Below are positions 26,141 through 34,710 of a stretch of 64,000 nt of DNA, in pieces. The stretch's first letter is position 1. Every line of letters begins with the position of its first letter. A model generated the notes under the pieces. It was not told where the DNA came from, searched no databases, and worked only from the letters and a program-made list of their open reading frames with translations. The translations under genes were made by a program, and so were the position numbers. Source of the stretch: Palsa-504 sp963819785 (lineage in GTDB: Bacteria > Actinomycetota > Actinomycetes > Streptosporangiales > Streptosporangiaceae); the NCBI GenBank assembly GCA_963819785.1, contig CAWFXW010000037.1, positions 496,001 through 560,000 on the forward strand, in the 5' to 3' direction.

Positions 26141-26403
26141 GCCACGCCCTTCTCCGCGACCAGCATCTCGACCGCGCCCAGCCAGCGCTCGTAATACGAC
26201 GCCCCCAGGTAGACCTCCGGTGGCAGCCGCTCGATCGCGTCGCGCAGCTCGTCGCTGTTGAACAACCCCCGCCGCCGCAGCACCGTCGCCAGCGCGTATA
26301 CCCGCGCCTCCCAGTCGGCCGCGAACGCCGGACCGCCACCGTCGTCGTCGGTCGGCACCGGCCCGAACCCGGTCTGACCGCCCATGTCGTGAACCCTGCT
26401 CAC
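26137..26403 (-). CDS. Nitrile hydratase beta N-terminal-half subunit
   Basis: An 88-residue protein with the signature start of nitrile hydratase beta (HDMGGQTGFGPV) and the helical WEARVYALATVLRRRG and YYERWLGAVEMLV segments. It could also serve as the metallochaperone, since cobalt nitrile hydratase activators are related to this same region and no separate activator gene is nearby. First gene of the three-gene nitrile hydratase unit, divergent from the IlvD/Edd gene over about 90 bp. Confidence 0.86.
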   Translation of the reverse strand: MSRVHDMGGQTGFGPVPTDDDGGGPAFAADWEARVYALATVLRRRGLFNSDELRDAIERLPPEVYLGASYYERWLGAVEMLVAEKGVA

Positions 26404-26412
26404 CCTTGTGAC

Positions 26413-26483
26413 CCTAACATTTATGCCGAACGGGCCATCGTGCGTGTCCCCGGCCGTGCTCTTAGCATGCCGCTGATGTTAGG
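26413..26483. promoter_or_regulatory. Shared divergent promoter region with mirrored ATGTTAGG boxes
   Basis: CCTAACAT (26413-26420) and ATGTTAGG (26476-26483) are exact inverted copies. Each reads ATGTTAGG toward its own gene, 10 bases before both the nitrile hydratase start (26403) and the dehydratase start (26493). They may be -10-like elements or half-sites of one regulator, perhaps MocR. This suggests coordinated control; binding is not shown. Confidence 0.5.
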
Positions 26484-26492
26484 TATTAAGGC

Positions 26493-28232
26493 ATGACGGC
26501 AAACGGTGAACTGCGCAGCAGCCAGTGGTTCGGCGCGACCGGGCGGACCGGCATGGCCCACCGGTCGTGGATGCGCAGCCAGGGCTTCACGCCCGAGGTC
26601 TTCGACGGCCGCCCGGTGATCGGGATCGCCACCACCTGGTCGGAGCTGGCGCCATGCAACGTCCACCTACAGCGGGTCGCCGAGTCGGTCAAGCGCGGGG
26701 TATGGCAGGAGGGCGGGTTTCCGCTGGAGTTCCCCGCCATGGCGCTGGGCGAGACGCTGCTGCGGCCCACCGCCATGCTGTACCGGAACCTGCTGGCCAT
26801 GGAGGCCGAGGAGCTGATGCGGGCCAACCCGCTGGACGGTGTGGTGCTGCTGTCCGGGTGCGACAAGACCACGCCGGGGTTGCTGATGGCCGCGGCCAGC
26901 GTGGACCTGCCCGCGGTCATGGTCACCGGCGGCCCGATGCTCAACGGCAAGTACCAGGGCACCGACGTGGGCTCGGGCACCGCGGTCTGGCGGTTCGAGG
27001 AGGATCTGGTCGCCGGGCGGATGACGCAGGAGGAGTGCGTCTTCGCCGAGGGCTGCATGGCCCGGTCCAACGGCCACTGCATGACCATGGGCACCGCGTC
27101 CACGATGGCGTCCATGGCCGAGGCGCTCGGCATGCAGCTGCCGTACTCGGCGACCTGGCCCGCCGTCGATTCCCGCCGTTACGAGACCGCGCAGCGCGCC
27201 GGGCAGGTGGCCGTCGGCCTGGTGCTGCGGGAGCCCGAAAGCCTGCGGCCTTCGGCCATCATGACCAGGGCGGCGTTCGAGAACGCGATCCGGGTCAACG
27301 CGGCCATCGGCGGGTCGACGAACGCGGTGATCCACCTGCTGGCCATCGCCGGGCGGCTGGGCGTCCCGTTGTCCCTGGACGACTTCGACGTGCTGGCCCG
27401 CGACGTCCCGACCCTGCTCAACCTGCAGCCGAACGGCCAGTACCTGATGGAGGACTTCTGCTACGCCGGCGGCCTGCCCGCGGTGATGCGGGAACTGGCC
27501 GGGGCGGGCCTGCTGAACGCCGAGGCGATCACCGTGACCGGTGCCGGAATCGGCGCGAACGTCGCGGACGCGCCGTGCTGGAACCGCGAGGTGATCAAGA
27601 CGATTGCCGAGCCGTTCCAGCCCGCGGGGACCGGGACCGCGGTGCTGCGCGGCAATCTGGCCCCGGCCGGTGCGGTACTCAAGCAGTCCGCCGCCTCACC
27701 GCACCTGCTCAAGCACCGGGGCCGGGCCCTGGTCTTCGACTCCCCCGCGGACTACTACGCGGTGTCGAACGATCTCGAGCTCGACGTCGATGAGGACACC
27801 GTGCTGGTCATCCGGTACTGCGGCCCGCGCGGCTATCCCGGCATGCCCGAGGTGTCCAACGTGGCGCTGCCGCGCAAGCTGCTGCTGCGCGGCGTCCGCG
27901 ACATGGTGCGGATCTGCGACGGCCGCATGTCCGGCACCGCCTACGGGACGGTCGTCCTGCACGTCGCCCCGGAAGCCGCGGCTGGCGGTCCGCTGGCCCT
28001 GGTCCGGACCGGTGACTGGATCACCCTGGACGTTCCGGACCGGACGCTGACCCTCGAGGTGAGCGCCGAGGAACTGGCCGAACGCCAGGACACCTGGGCC
28101 ATGCCGGAGCCGCACGCGAGCCGGGGTTGGACACGGCTGTACTGCGAGCACGTGCTGCAGGCCGATTCCGGCGCCGACCTGGACTTCCTGGTCGGCGCCA
28201 GCGGCCACGAAGTTCCCCGCGAGTCGCACTAA
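26493..28232 (+). CDS. IlvD/Edd family dehydratase (probable sugar-acid dehydratase)
   Basis: A 579-residue Fe-S dehydratase. Cluster ligands lie in LSGCDKTTPG and in the CMARSNGHCMTMGTASTMAS stretch. The GTASTM form resembles pentonate/aldonate dehydratases; true dihydroxy-acid dehydratases usually show GMYTANTM there. INAAIGGSTNAVIHLLAIAGR-type sequence and a C-terminal GRMSGT region complete the family pattern. It would remove water from a 2,3-dihydroxy acid to give a 2-keto acid. It neighbours Gfo/Idh oxidoreductases, which fits sugar-acid catabolism, but branched-chain amino acid synthesis cannot be excluded. Confidence 0.87.
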   Translation: MTANGELRSSQWFGATGRTGMAHRSWMRSQGFTPEVFDGRPVIGIATTWSELAPCNVHLQRVAESVKRGVWQEGGFPLEFPAMALGETLLRPTAMLYRNLLAMEAEELMRANPLDGVVLLSGCDKTTPGLLMAAASVDLPAVMVTGGPMLNGKYQGTDVGSGTAVWRFEEDLVAGRMTQEECVFAEGCMARSNGHCMTMGTASTMASMAEALGMQLPYSATWPAVDSRRYETAQRAGQVAVGLVLREPESLRPSAIMTRAAFENAIRVNAAIGGSTNAVIHLLAIAGRLGVPLSLDDFDVLARDVPTLLNLQPNGQYLMEDFCYAGGLPAVMRELAGAGLLNAEAITVTGAGIGANVADAPCWNREVIKTIAEPFQPAGTGTAVLRGNLAPAGAVLKQSAASPHLLKHRGRALVFDSPADYYAVSNDLELDVDEDTVLVIRYCGPRGYPGMPEVSNVALPRKLLLRGVRDMVRICDGRMSGTAYGTVVLHVAPEAAAGGPLALVRTGDWITLDVPDRTLTLEVSAEELAERQDTWAMPEPHASRGWTRLYCEHVLQADSGADLDFLVGASGHEVPRESH

Positions 28233-28306
28233 AGCAGGTAGTGTTCACCTCTGCCCTTTTCCGATGTCCTGTGCTCTATCCATTTTGGCCACCAAGCGGG
28301 GAGTAC

Positions 28307-28909
28307 GTGGAGAACGTTGTCCTGCTGGACGAGACCGGGTTGGCCTGCGGCACCGCCGCCAAGGCCGTTGTCCATCACGCCCAGACACCGCTGCACCTGG
28401 CGTTCTCGGCCTATCTGTTCAACGAGGCGGGCCAGTTCCTGCTGACCAGGCGGGCCGAGTCCAAGCTCACCTGGCCGGGCGTCTGGACCAATACCTGCTG
28501 CGGGCATCCACTGCCCGGCGAGCCGGTCGCCGACAGCGTGCGCCGCAGGCTGCGATCCGAACTCGGCATTGACACAGCAGAACTCGTCCTGGTCCTGCCC
28601 AGGTTCCGCTATCAGGCGCGGATGGACAACGGCGTGCTGGAGAACGAGGTCTGCCCGGTCTACGTGGCCTACTCTGACGCGGCGCCCGCGCCTGACCCAG
28701 CCGAGGTCGCCGAGACCCGGTGGGTGGACTGGGACGAGTTCTGCGCCGCGGTCCGGGCCGGGCAGCAGTCCATCTCGCCCTGGTGTGCCATGCAGGTCGA
28801 CGAACTCAGCACGCTCGGTCCCAGACCGCTGACCTGGACGCCCGCCGACACGGCGGAGCTGCCGCCGGCCGCCGTCCGGCCTGAGTTATCCACAGGCCAC
28901 GGTCGCTAG
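28307..28909 (+). CDS. idi: Isopentenyl-diphosphate delta-isomerase, type I
   Basis: About 200 residues with the NUDIX-like Idi pattern: ENVVLLDETGLACGTAAKAV, HHAQTPLHLAFSAYLF, WTNTCCGHP (catalytic Cys) and ENEVCPVY (catalytic Glu). It interconverts IPP and DMAPP for isoprenoid synthesis. GTG 28307 is chosen by protein pattern although the spacing to GGGGAG is short; the open frame extends upstream into the dehydratase gene. Its end overlaps the converging tetR gene by four bases. No other isoprenoid gene is nearby. Confidence 0.9.
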   Translation: MENVVLLDETGLACGTAAKAVVHHAQTPLHLAFSAYLFNEAGQFLLTRRAESKLTWPGVWTNTCCGHPLPGEPVADSVRRRLRSELGIDTAELVLVLPRFRYQARMDNGVLENEVCPVYVAYSDAAPAPDPAEVAETRWVDWDEFCAAVRAGQQSISPWCAMQVDELSTLGPRPLTWTPADTAELPPAAVRPELSTGHGR

Positions 28910-29634
28910 TTCCCCAGTAACACGCAGTATCGTCCCCACGATATCCACACGGTTATCCACAGCGCGGGTAACAGGCCTTGCGTGTCCGCGGGCGGGGCCG
29001 GCCCCGCCTTGGGGGCCAGCCCGCGGCCTAGCAATTCGAGTACGTCGTCGAGCACGTCTTCGGGGACGCGGCCACCTGCGGTCCACTCCGCCCACCGCAT
29101 GCCCACGAAGTTGCCAATGCCGGTATAGGCGTACGCGATGACCTCGGGGTCATAGCGCGCGTCGATGTCGCGGTCCATCTGGGCGGCCCGCACGCCGCGT
29201 GCGTACCCCCGGGCCAGGTGCTCGTAGTACTCCCGGAAGAGCATGGGGTCGACGAACTCCGACTGGCGAAGGATGCGGTCAATCCACGGCCGCGTAGACA
29301 GCATGTCGAAGTAGGCCCGGAACGCCGCGCGTTCGCGGTTTCGCTGCCCGCCATCGGTATGGTCGAGCGCCTCCCTCATCGCGTGCCTCAGGTCGGTGTT
29401 GATGGCCCGGACCACGGCGGCGAAGATCTCCGCCTTGGACTCGTAGTAGGAGTAGAAGCTGCCCGTGGCCATCCTGGCCCGGGCGCAGATGTCAGCGACC
29501 GTAGTGCGGTGATAGCTGCGCTCACCGAACAGTTCCTCGGCCGCGGTCAGCAGCCGCTGGGCAGGCGGCTTTCCCGCCGGGCCGGATGGCGGGCGGCCGC
29601 GGCCGCCCGCCATCCGGCTAGTTTCCGCTGTCAT
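28906..29634 (-). CDS. TetR family transcriptional regulator
   Basis: A 242-residue protein with a TetR helix-turn-helix at about 27-75 (LLTAAEELFGERSYHRTTVA, CARARMATGSFYSYYESKAE). A Gly/Arg/Pro-rich start precedes it; translation may begin at the internal ATG coding MAGGRGRPP. The C-terminal domain ends in an unusual hydrophobic tail (LLPALWITVWISWGRY). It lies 45 bases behind the substrate-binding gene of the Liv transporter on the same strand, so it may be the last gene of that operon and its regulator. Confidence 0.9.
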   Translation of the reverse strand: MTAETSRMAGGRGRPPSGPAGKPPAQRLLTAAEELFGERSYHRTTVADICARARMATGSFYSYYESKAEIFAAVVRAINTDLRHAMREALDHTDGGQRNRERAAFRAYFDMLSTRPWIDRILRQSEFVDPMLFREYYEHLARGYARGVRAAQMDRDIDARYDPEVIAYAYTGIGNFVGMRWAEWTAGGRVPEDVLDDVLELLGRGLAPKAGPAPPADTQGLLPALWITVWISWGRYCVLLGN

Positions 29635-29679
29635 CTCGGCTAATCCCTGCTCCGTCCTGTCGGGATGGCCGACGGAGCG

Positions 29680-31038
29680 TCAGGAGGAGGCGGAGGGGAT
29701 GCCACTCGCTGGTGCCTGCTCCTCGGATCCCGTGTAGGTCGCGATCGGCCCGGTTGCGGTCGAGTCCGTGGTCAGCACCGATCCTTGCTGAGTCACCACT
29801 CCATTCTGGATGATGCCGATGTAAGCGCCGGTGACACCCAGGTGGTTGCTGGAGGAGTAGGCGAACGGGGCGACCATCGGGCCCTGGGGCAGCCCGCCCT
29901 GGACGGCGTTGACCAGGTCCGCCCGGGTCGGGTTCCGGCCCGCCTTGAACATCGCCTGGACGAAGCTGTAGGCGACCGACATGCCGTAGAAGAAGTTGCC
30001 GTCCAGCGGTGCCTTGGGCTCGTACTGGTCGTGGACCTTCTTGAACAGGACGTACCAGCTGTCGCTCGCGCTCAGCGCCGGCAGGTACGCGTCGGTGATC
30101 ATCCCGGTGGTGAGCTGGTTGCCGTTGACCGTGGCGCCGCCCTGCTTGGCGAACGCTTCGAGCAGCCCGGACAGCGTGATCGGGTCCGAGCCGACGTTGC
30201 TGACCACCATCGTCGGGCTGAAGCCGAGCTTGAGGCTGGTCAGCTTGAGCAGCGCGGTGAAGGCGGGAATGGAGAACGAGACGACGACCTGCGCGCCGGC
30301 TGCGCGCAGCGCCGCGACCGCCGGGCCGACGTTGACGTTGGTGGGCACGTAGCTCTGCTTGCTGACCACCATCGAGGCCGGGATCTCATCGAGGAGGCCC
30401 TTGACCCCGTCCTGCCCGAACTCGTCGTTCTGGTAGAAGAAGCCGATCTTCTTGCCCGCGAATTTCTGCTTGATGTACTGCCCGAGGATCTTGCCCTCGC
30501 TGATGTAGTCCAGCTGCCAGCCGAACGTCTCGGGGTAGGTGCTCGGCGCGTTCCAGCAGTCGCAGCCGGACGCCACGAACACGTCGGGGACCTTCTCGGA
30601 GTTCAGGAAGCTCACCGCGGCCAGGTGCGTCGGCGTGCCCAGGCCGTTGAAGATCGCGTAGACGTTGTCCTGCAGCACGAGCTGGCGGACGATCGACGCG
30701 GTCTTGGTCGGGTCGTAGCCGTCGTCGAGGTACTTGTAGACGATCTTGCGCCCGTTGACGCCGCCGTTCGCGTTCACGTACTGGAAGTAGGCGTTTGCCG
30801 CGGGGGCGATCTCGCTGTAGCCGGGCGCGGCGGGCCCGGTGAGCGGCTGGTGGCTGCCGATGGTGATCGTGGTCGGCGTGATGCCGGGCGCGGACGCGGT
30901 CAGGGCCGCGCTGGAACTGCTGCTCGTACCCGCGCTCGAACTCGATGAGCTCGAACTCGACGAGCACGCGGCCACCCCCAGCAGGGCGGAGGTCATGATG
31001 GCCGCCGCCTGCCAGCGAAGCCGTTGAGATTTCTTCAT
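29680..31038 (-). CDS. Branched-chain amino-acid-type ABC substrate-binding lipoprotein
   Basis: A 452-residue lipoprotein: signal peptide with lipobox LGVAAC (Cys25) and a long Ser-rich linker. The mature part is a type I periplasmic-binding fold (TTITIGSHQPLTGPAAPGYS, KIVYKYLDDGYDPTKTASIV, KKIGFFYQNDEFGQDGVKG), as in LivJ and related amide/urea-binding proteins. It closes the five-gene liv set. Ligand specificity cannot be told from sequence; family members bind branched amino acids, aromatic acids, urea or short amides. Confidence 0.92.
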   Translation of the reverse strand: MKKSQRLRWQAAAIMTSALLGVAACSSSSSSSSSSAGTSSSSSAALTASAPGITPTTITIGSHQPLTGPAAPGYSEIAPAANAYFQYVNANGGVNGRKIVYKYLDDGYDPTKTASIVRQLVLQDNVYAIFNGLGTPTHLAAVSFLNSEKVPDVFVASGCDCWNAPSTYPETFGWQLDYISEGKILGQYIKQKFAGKKIGFFYQNDEFGQDGVKGLLDEIPASMVVSKQSYVPTNVNVGPAVAALRAAGAQVVVSFSIPAFTALLKLTSLKLGFSPTMVVSNVGSDPITLSGLLEAFAKQGGATVNGNQLTTGMITDAYLPALSASDSWYVLFKKVHDQYEPKAPLDGNFFYGMSVAYSFVQAMFKAGRNPTRADLVNAVQGGLPQGPMVAPFAYSSSNHLGVTGAYIGIIQNGVVTQQGSVLTTDSTATGPIATYTGSEEQAPASGIPSASS

Positions 31039-32123
31039 GAAGTGCCTTCCTTCTCATGTTGGCTGGCCGGTGCCTGATCGGCCGAAGGAGTGACGTGGGG
31101 CGTGGGCGCGGTGCGCCGGTTGCGGGACTTCTGGTCGGGACCCAGGAACGCGGAGATCAGCCGGAGCAGACCTCCCTGGATCCCGTTCGGGAACAGGAGC
31201 ATGACGAGGATCAGGACGACGCCGTAGGCGGCGATGGGGATGTTGGCGCCGACGGTGCTGGACAGGCCGTGACTGGTGGCCACGTCGGTGACGTACGTCG
31301 GCACCAGGACGATCACCAGGCTTCCCCACAGCGCGCCGGGCAGGCTGCCCAGGCCGCCGATCACGGCCGCGGTCAGCAGCGCGATGGACAGCGTGAGCGT
31401 GAATCCGCCGGGCGCTACGAGCCCCGTCACGATGGCCAGCAGAGCGCCGGCCAGCCCGGCGCAGGCAGCGCTCACCACGAAGGCCCGCACCCGCGCCGCG
31501 GCGACGTTGATGCCGTCGAGCGCGGCGGCCACCTCGTTGTCGCGGACCGCGCGCCAGTTGCGGCCGATCCTGCTCCGGTCCAGGTTGGCCAGCAGGACCA
31601 GGACGATCAGCGCCGCTGCGGAGCTGACCCAGGCCTGCCACCTGGTCAGCGGGAAGTTCACGCCGAGAAAAGAGGGGGCCGTGAAGACGACGTTCAGGCC
31701 CTGGTCGCTGCCGAAGGTGCCCGGGTAGGCGAGCGCCAGCGACGGGAGCGAGACGCCGAGCAGCAGGGTCGCGCCCGCCAGGTACGGGCCGTGCAGCCGG
31801 GCCGCGGCGATGCCCACCACGGCGCCCGCCACGGCCGTGATCGCGGCCGCGATCACCAGCACCAGATAGAACGGCCAGTTGAGGTGGATCAGCAGCAGCG
31901 CGGTGGCGTACGCGCCGACGGCCATGAACGCGCCGTGACCAAGCGAGATCTGGCCGCTGAGCCCGGTCAGCACGGTGAGCCCGGCGACCGCCGTGACCTC
32001 CACCGCGATCTCGGCGATCTGGAAGTCGCGGAACGCGTTCAGCCTGATGGACAAGAACGCGACGATCACGGCCACGACGATGGCCACGCCGAGCCTGCGG
32101 GGTAGGGTCGTCGCCATCGTCAC
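31035..32123 (-). CDS. livM: Branched-chain amino-acid-type ABC permease LivM
   Basis: A 362-residue membrane protein with about nine or ten helices and the family signature TGLSGQISLGHGAFMAVGAY. It partners LivH to form the translocation channel. Its start overlaps the LivH stop and its stop overlaps the start of the binding protein, each by four bases. A hydrophilic Pro/Thr-rich tail of about 30 residues follows the last helix. Confidence 0.93.
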   Translation of the reverse strand: MTMATTLPRRLGVAIVVAVIVAFLSIRLNAFRDFQIAEIAVEVTAVAGLTVLTGLSGQISLGHGAFMAVGAYATALLLIHLNWPFYLVLVIAAAITAVAGAVVGIAAARLHGPYLAGATLLLGVSLPSLALAYPGTFGSDQGLNVVFTAPSFLGVNFPLTRWQAWVSSAAALIVLVLLANLDRSRIGRNWRAVRDNEVAAALDGINVAAARVRAFVVSAACAGLAGALLAIVTGLVAPGGFTLTLSIALLTAAVIGGLGSLPGALWGSLVIVLVPTYVTDVATSHGLSSTVGANIPIAAYGVVLILVMLLFPNGIQGGLLRLISAFLGPDQKSRNRRTAPTPHVTPSADQAPASQHEKEGTS

Positions 32124-33004
32124 ACCCGCCGCATCCGCGCCGTGGCGAACAGTCCGTTGGGCCGGATCATCAGCACCGCGACCAGGATGCCCAGGGCTAC
32201 CAGCGAGGTCAGGTCGGAGTTCAGGTAGCCGCCGACGTAGCTGAGCGCGACACCGAGCAGCAGTCCGCCGACCACCGCGCCTACCGGGCTGTCCAGGCCG
32301 CCGATCACCGCCGCGGTGAAGCCCAGCACGAAGATCGCGTCCATGCTGTTCGGGTACAGGAACGTCGACGGCGAGACGAGCACCCCGGCCAGCGCGCCGA
32401 GCAGGCCGGCCAGCGCCCAGCCCACGGTCAGCACCCGCGCGACCCGGATGCCCGACAGCCGCGCGACCGTCGCGTTGAACGCCGCGGCGCGCATCCGCAG
32501 CCCGGCCGAGGTGTACCGGAACGTCACGGCCAGGATCAAGGTGACGGCCAGGACCGCGAGGGCGGTGAACACGTCGAAGCGGGACACGCCGATCGGCGTG
32601 CCGCCGACCCGCAGTCCCTTAATGGAGAACGCCGCTGGGAACGACCGGTACTGCCCGCCGAAGACGATCCCGGCCACGCCCTCGATCAAGATCAGCAGCC
32701 CGATGGTCACGATCACCGAGTTGAGCTCCGGCTTGCCCACGGTGGGCCGGACGACGGCCACCTCGCTGACCGCGCCGAGGATCAGGCCGGCCGCGAGCGC
32801 GATCAGGAACCCGGCCCAGTACGAGTTGGTCTTGTAGATAACCTCGATCGCCACGTACGTGGTGAGCATGGCCATGCCGCCCTGCGCGAAGTTCAGCAGG
32901 CGGGTGCCCCGCCAGATCAGCACCAGGGACAGCGCGATCGCGGCGTAGATCATCCCGAAGACGATCCCGCTGAGGGTGAACTGGAGGAACTCGACCACTG
33001 GCAT
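32120..33004 (-). CDS. livH: Branched-chain amino-acid-type ABC permease LivH
   Basis: A 294-residue permease with about eight helices. The start LQFTLSGIVFGMIYAAIALS and the segment WRGTRLLNFAQGGMAMLTTY are LivH hallmarks, as is AAVIGGLDSPVGAVVGGLLLG. It lies 15 bases downstream of the LivF ATPase gene and overlaps livM by four bases, so it belongs to the same operon. Confidence 0.93.
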   Translation of the reverse strand: MPVVEFLQFTLSGIVFGMIYAAIALSLVLIWRGTRLLNFAQGGMAMLTTYVAIEVIYKTNSYWAGFLIALAAGLILGAVSEVAVVRPTVGKPELNSVIVTIGLLILIEGVAGIVFGGQYRSFPAAFSIKGLRVGGTPIGVSRFDVFTALAVLAVTLILAVTFRYTSAGLRMRAAAFNATVARLSGIRVARVLTVGWALAGLLGALAGVLVSPSTFLYPNSMDAIFVLGFTAAVIGGLDSPVGAVVGGLLLGVALSYVGGYLNSDLTSLVALGILVAVLMIRPNGLFATARMRRV

Positions 33005-33019
33005 GCTCCCTGCGTGTGC

Positions 33020-33778
33020 CTAGAACCCGAGGTAGTGGTGGCGTAGCGCGACGTCGGCGGCGAGGCTGGCGGCGTCGGCCGAGGCGACCACCCGGCCGAG
33101 GTTGAGCACCACGCCGTGGTCGGCGATGGCCAGCGCGCCCCGCGCGTTCTGCTCGACCAGCACGATGGTGAGCCCGTGCTCGCGGCTGAGCCGGACCACC
33201 AGGTCCATGACCTGGGCCATGACTCGCGGGGCCAGGCCGAGTGACGGCTCGTCGAGCAGCAGCACCCGGGGCCTGGCCAGCAGGGCTCGCGCGATCACGA
33301 GCATCTGCCGCTCGCCGCCGGAAAGCGTGGAGGCTAGCTTGCGCCGCCGGTCGGCCAGCGGCTTGAAGCGGGTGTACTCCTCCTCCATCGCGGCCGTGCG
33401 GGCGGACCGCGGTCCGCGCCACGACATCATGCCGATCCGGAGGTTTTCCTCCACGGTGAGCTCCGGGATCACGCCTTGTCCCTCGGGCACGTGGGCGATC
33501 CCGGCCCGCACGATCTGCTCCGGGCTGCGACCCGCCACGTTCTGGTCGGCCAGCAGGACCCGGCCCCGACGCGGCCTGATAATGCCGCTCACCGTGCGAA
33601 GCAGGGTCGTCTTGCCCGCGCCGTTCGCGCCGAGCACCGCGGTGATGCCGCCCGCCTGCGCCGCCACCGTGACCCCGTCCAGCGCGGTTACCTCGCCGTA
33701 TCCCGCGACCAGCCCCTCCACCAGCAGCGAGGCCGAGCCGCGGTCCGCCGAGCGGGACTCGGCCGCCCCGGCGCTCAC
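33020..33778 (-). CDS. livF: Branched-chain amino-acid-type ABC ATPase LivF
   Basis: A 252-residue ATPase with Walker A GANGAGKTT, LivF-type segment GIAHVPEGQGVIPELTVEEN, signature LSGGERQML and Walker B VLLLDEPSLGLAP. The VPEGQG-ELTVEENL and DEPSLGLAP motifs separate LivF from LivG. It is coupled to LivG by a four-base overlap. Confidence 0.94.
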   Translation of the reverse strand: MSAGAAESRSADRGSASLLVEGLVAGYGEVTALDGVTVAAQAGGITAVLGANGAGKTTLLRTVSGIIRPRRGRVLLADQNVAGRSPEQIVRAGIAHVPEGQGVIPELTVEENLRIGMMSWRGPRSARTAAMEEEYTRFKPLADRRRKLASTLSGGERQMLVIARALLARPRVLLLDEPSLGLAPRVMAQVMDLVVRLSREHGLTIVLVEQNARGALAIADHGVVLNLGRVVASADAASLAADVALRHHYLGF

Positions 33779-34557
33779 TGGGCCGTCCCGTCGCTGGCCT
33801 CGGCGCCGAGGTAGGCCGCGGTCACCGCCGGGTTGTCCTGCACCTCACGCGGCGACCCGGTGGCGATGACCTTGCCGAAGTCGAGAACCACGATCGAGTC
33901 ACAGACCGACATCATCAAGTCCATGTGGTGCTCGATCACCATCAGTGATTCCTCCGCGGCCAGGTCGCGGATGAGCGCGCCGAGTTCGGCGAGTTCGGTC
34001 TCGCTCAGGCCGCTGGCCGGCTCGTCGAGCAGGATCAGCCCGGGCTTGGCTACCAGCGCCCGGGCCAGGGCGATCTTCTTCCGCATGCCGTAGGACAGCT
34101 CCGTGGGCCGCGCGTCCGCCGCTCCGGCGGCCCCCACCCGGTCGAGGGCCTGGCGGGCCAGGTCGCGCAGCATCCGCTCGTCGCGGCCGGCTCGGGGCAG
34201 TGAGAGCAGCGCGGACCAGAATCCCGCCTTGGCCCGGCTGGTCGCGCCGACCATGACGTTCTCCAGCGCGGTCAGCCCGTTGTACAGGCCGACGCCCTGC
34301 AGGGTCCGGGCCACGCCGAGCGAGGCGAGCTGGTGCGGCCGGACCTGCTGCCGTCGGCCGCCGATAAACACCTCGCCGTCGTCCGGGCGGATGAAACCGC
34401 ACAACACGTTCAGCAGCGTGGTCTTGCCCGCGCCGTTCGGTCCGATGACGCCCATGACGTGCCGGGGCGGGACCGCGAGCGACACGGCGTCCAGCGCGGT
34501 CAGCCCGCCGAAGCGCACCGTCACGCTCCGCACTTCAAGGACTGAACCAGGATTCAT
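33775..34557 (-). CDS. livG: Branched-chain amino-acid-type ABC ATPase LivG
   Basis: A 260-residue ATPase, first gene of the liv operon. Walker A GPNGAGKTT, signature ELSYGMRKKIALARAL, Walker B LILLDEPASGLSETE, switch MVIEHHMD. The signature lacks the canonical SGG (LSYGMRK), a known variation in LivG proteins that retains function. The region 34558-34710 between it and the divergent pepN gene must hold the operon promoter; an ATCCT...AGGAT inverted repeat near 34600-34620 is the only candidate control site seen. Confidence 0.93.
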   Translation of the reverse strand: MNPGSVLEVRSVTVRFGGLTALDAVSLAVPPRHVMGVIGPNGAGKTTLLNVLCGFIRPDDGEVFIGGRRQQVRPHQLASLGVARTLQGVGLYNGLTALENVMVGATSRAKAGFWSALLSLPRAGRDERMLRDLARQALDRVGAAGAADARPTELSYGMRKKIALARALVAKPGLILLDEPASGLSETELAELGALIRDLAAEESLMVIEHHMDLMMSVCDSIVVLDFGKVIATGSPREVQDNPAVTAAYLGAEASDGTAQ

Positions 34558-34710
34558 CGGTCTTTGTCCTAGTTAATATGAACGAGGTGTTCCGGCATGA
34601 ATCCTCATTCAAGGATGATTTCCCGGCGGCAGGCAAGCCCAATACCGTAGTTGGTGCCGATTCGTAGCTGAACCGCAACCCGGATCGGGCGGCACTAGGC
34701 TGGGTCAATC

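Noticed and set aside
25871..26403. Frameshifted nitrile hydratase beta gene
   Set aside because: Both halves have proper starts, an ATGA overlap and lengths matching known stand-alone subunits, so separate genes are more likely.
28127..28306. Upstream extension of the idi frame
   Set aside because: It lies inside the dehydratase gene and adds residues not seen in isopentenyl-diphosphate isomerases.
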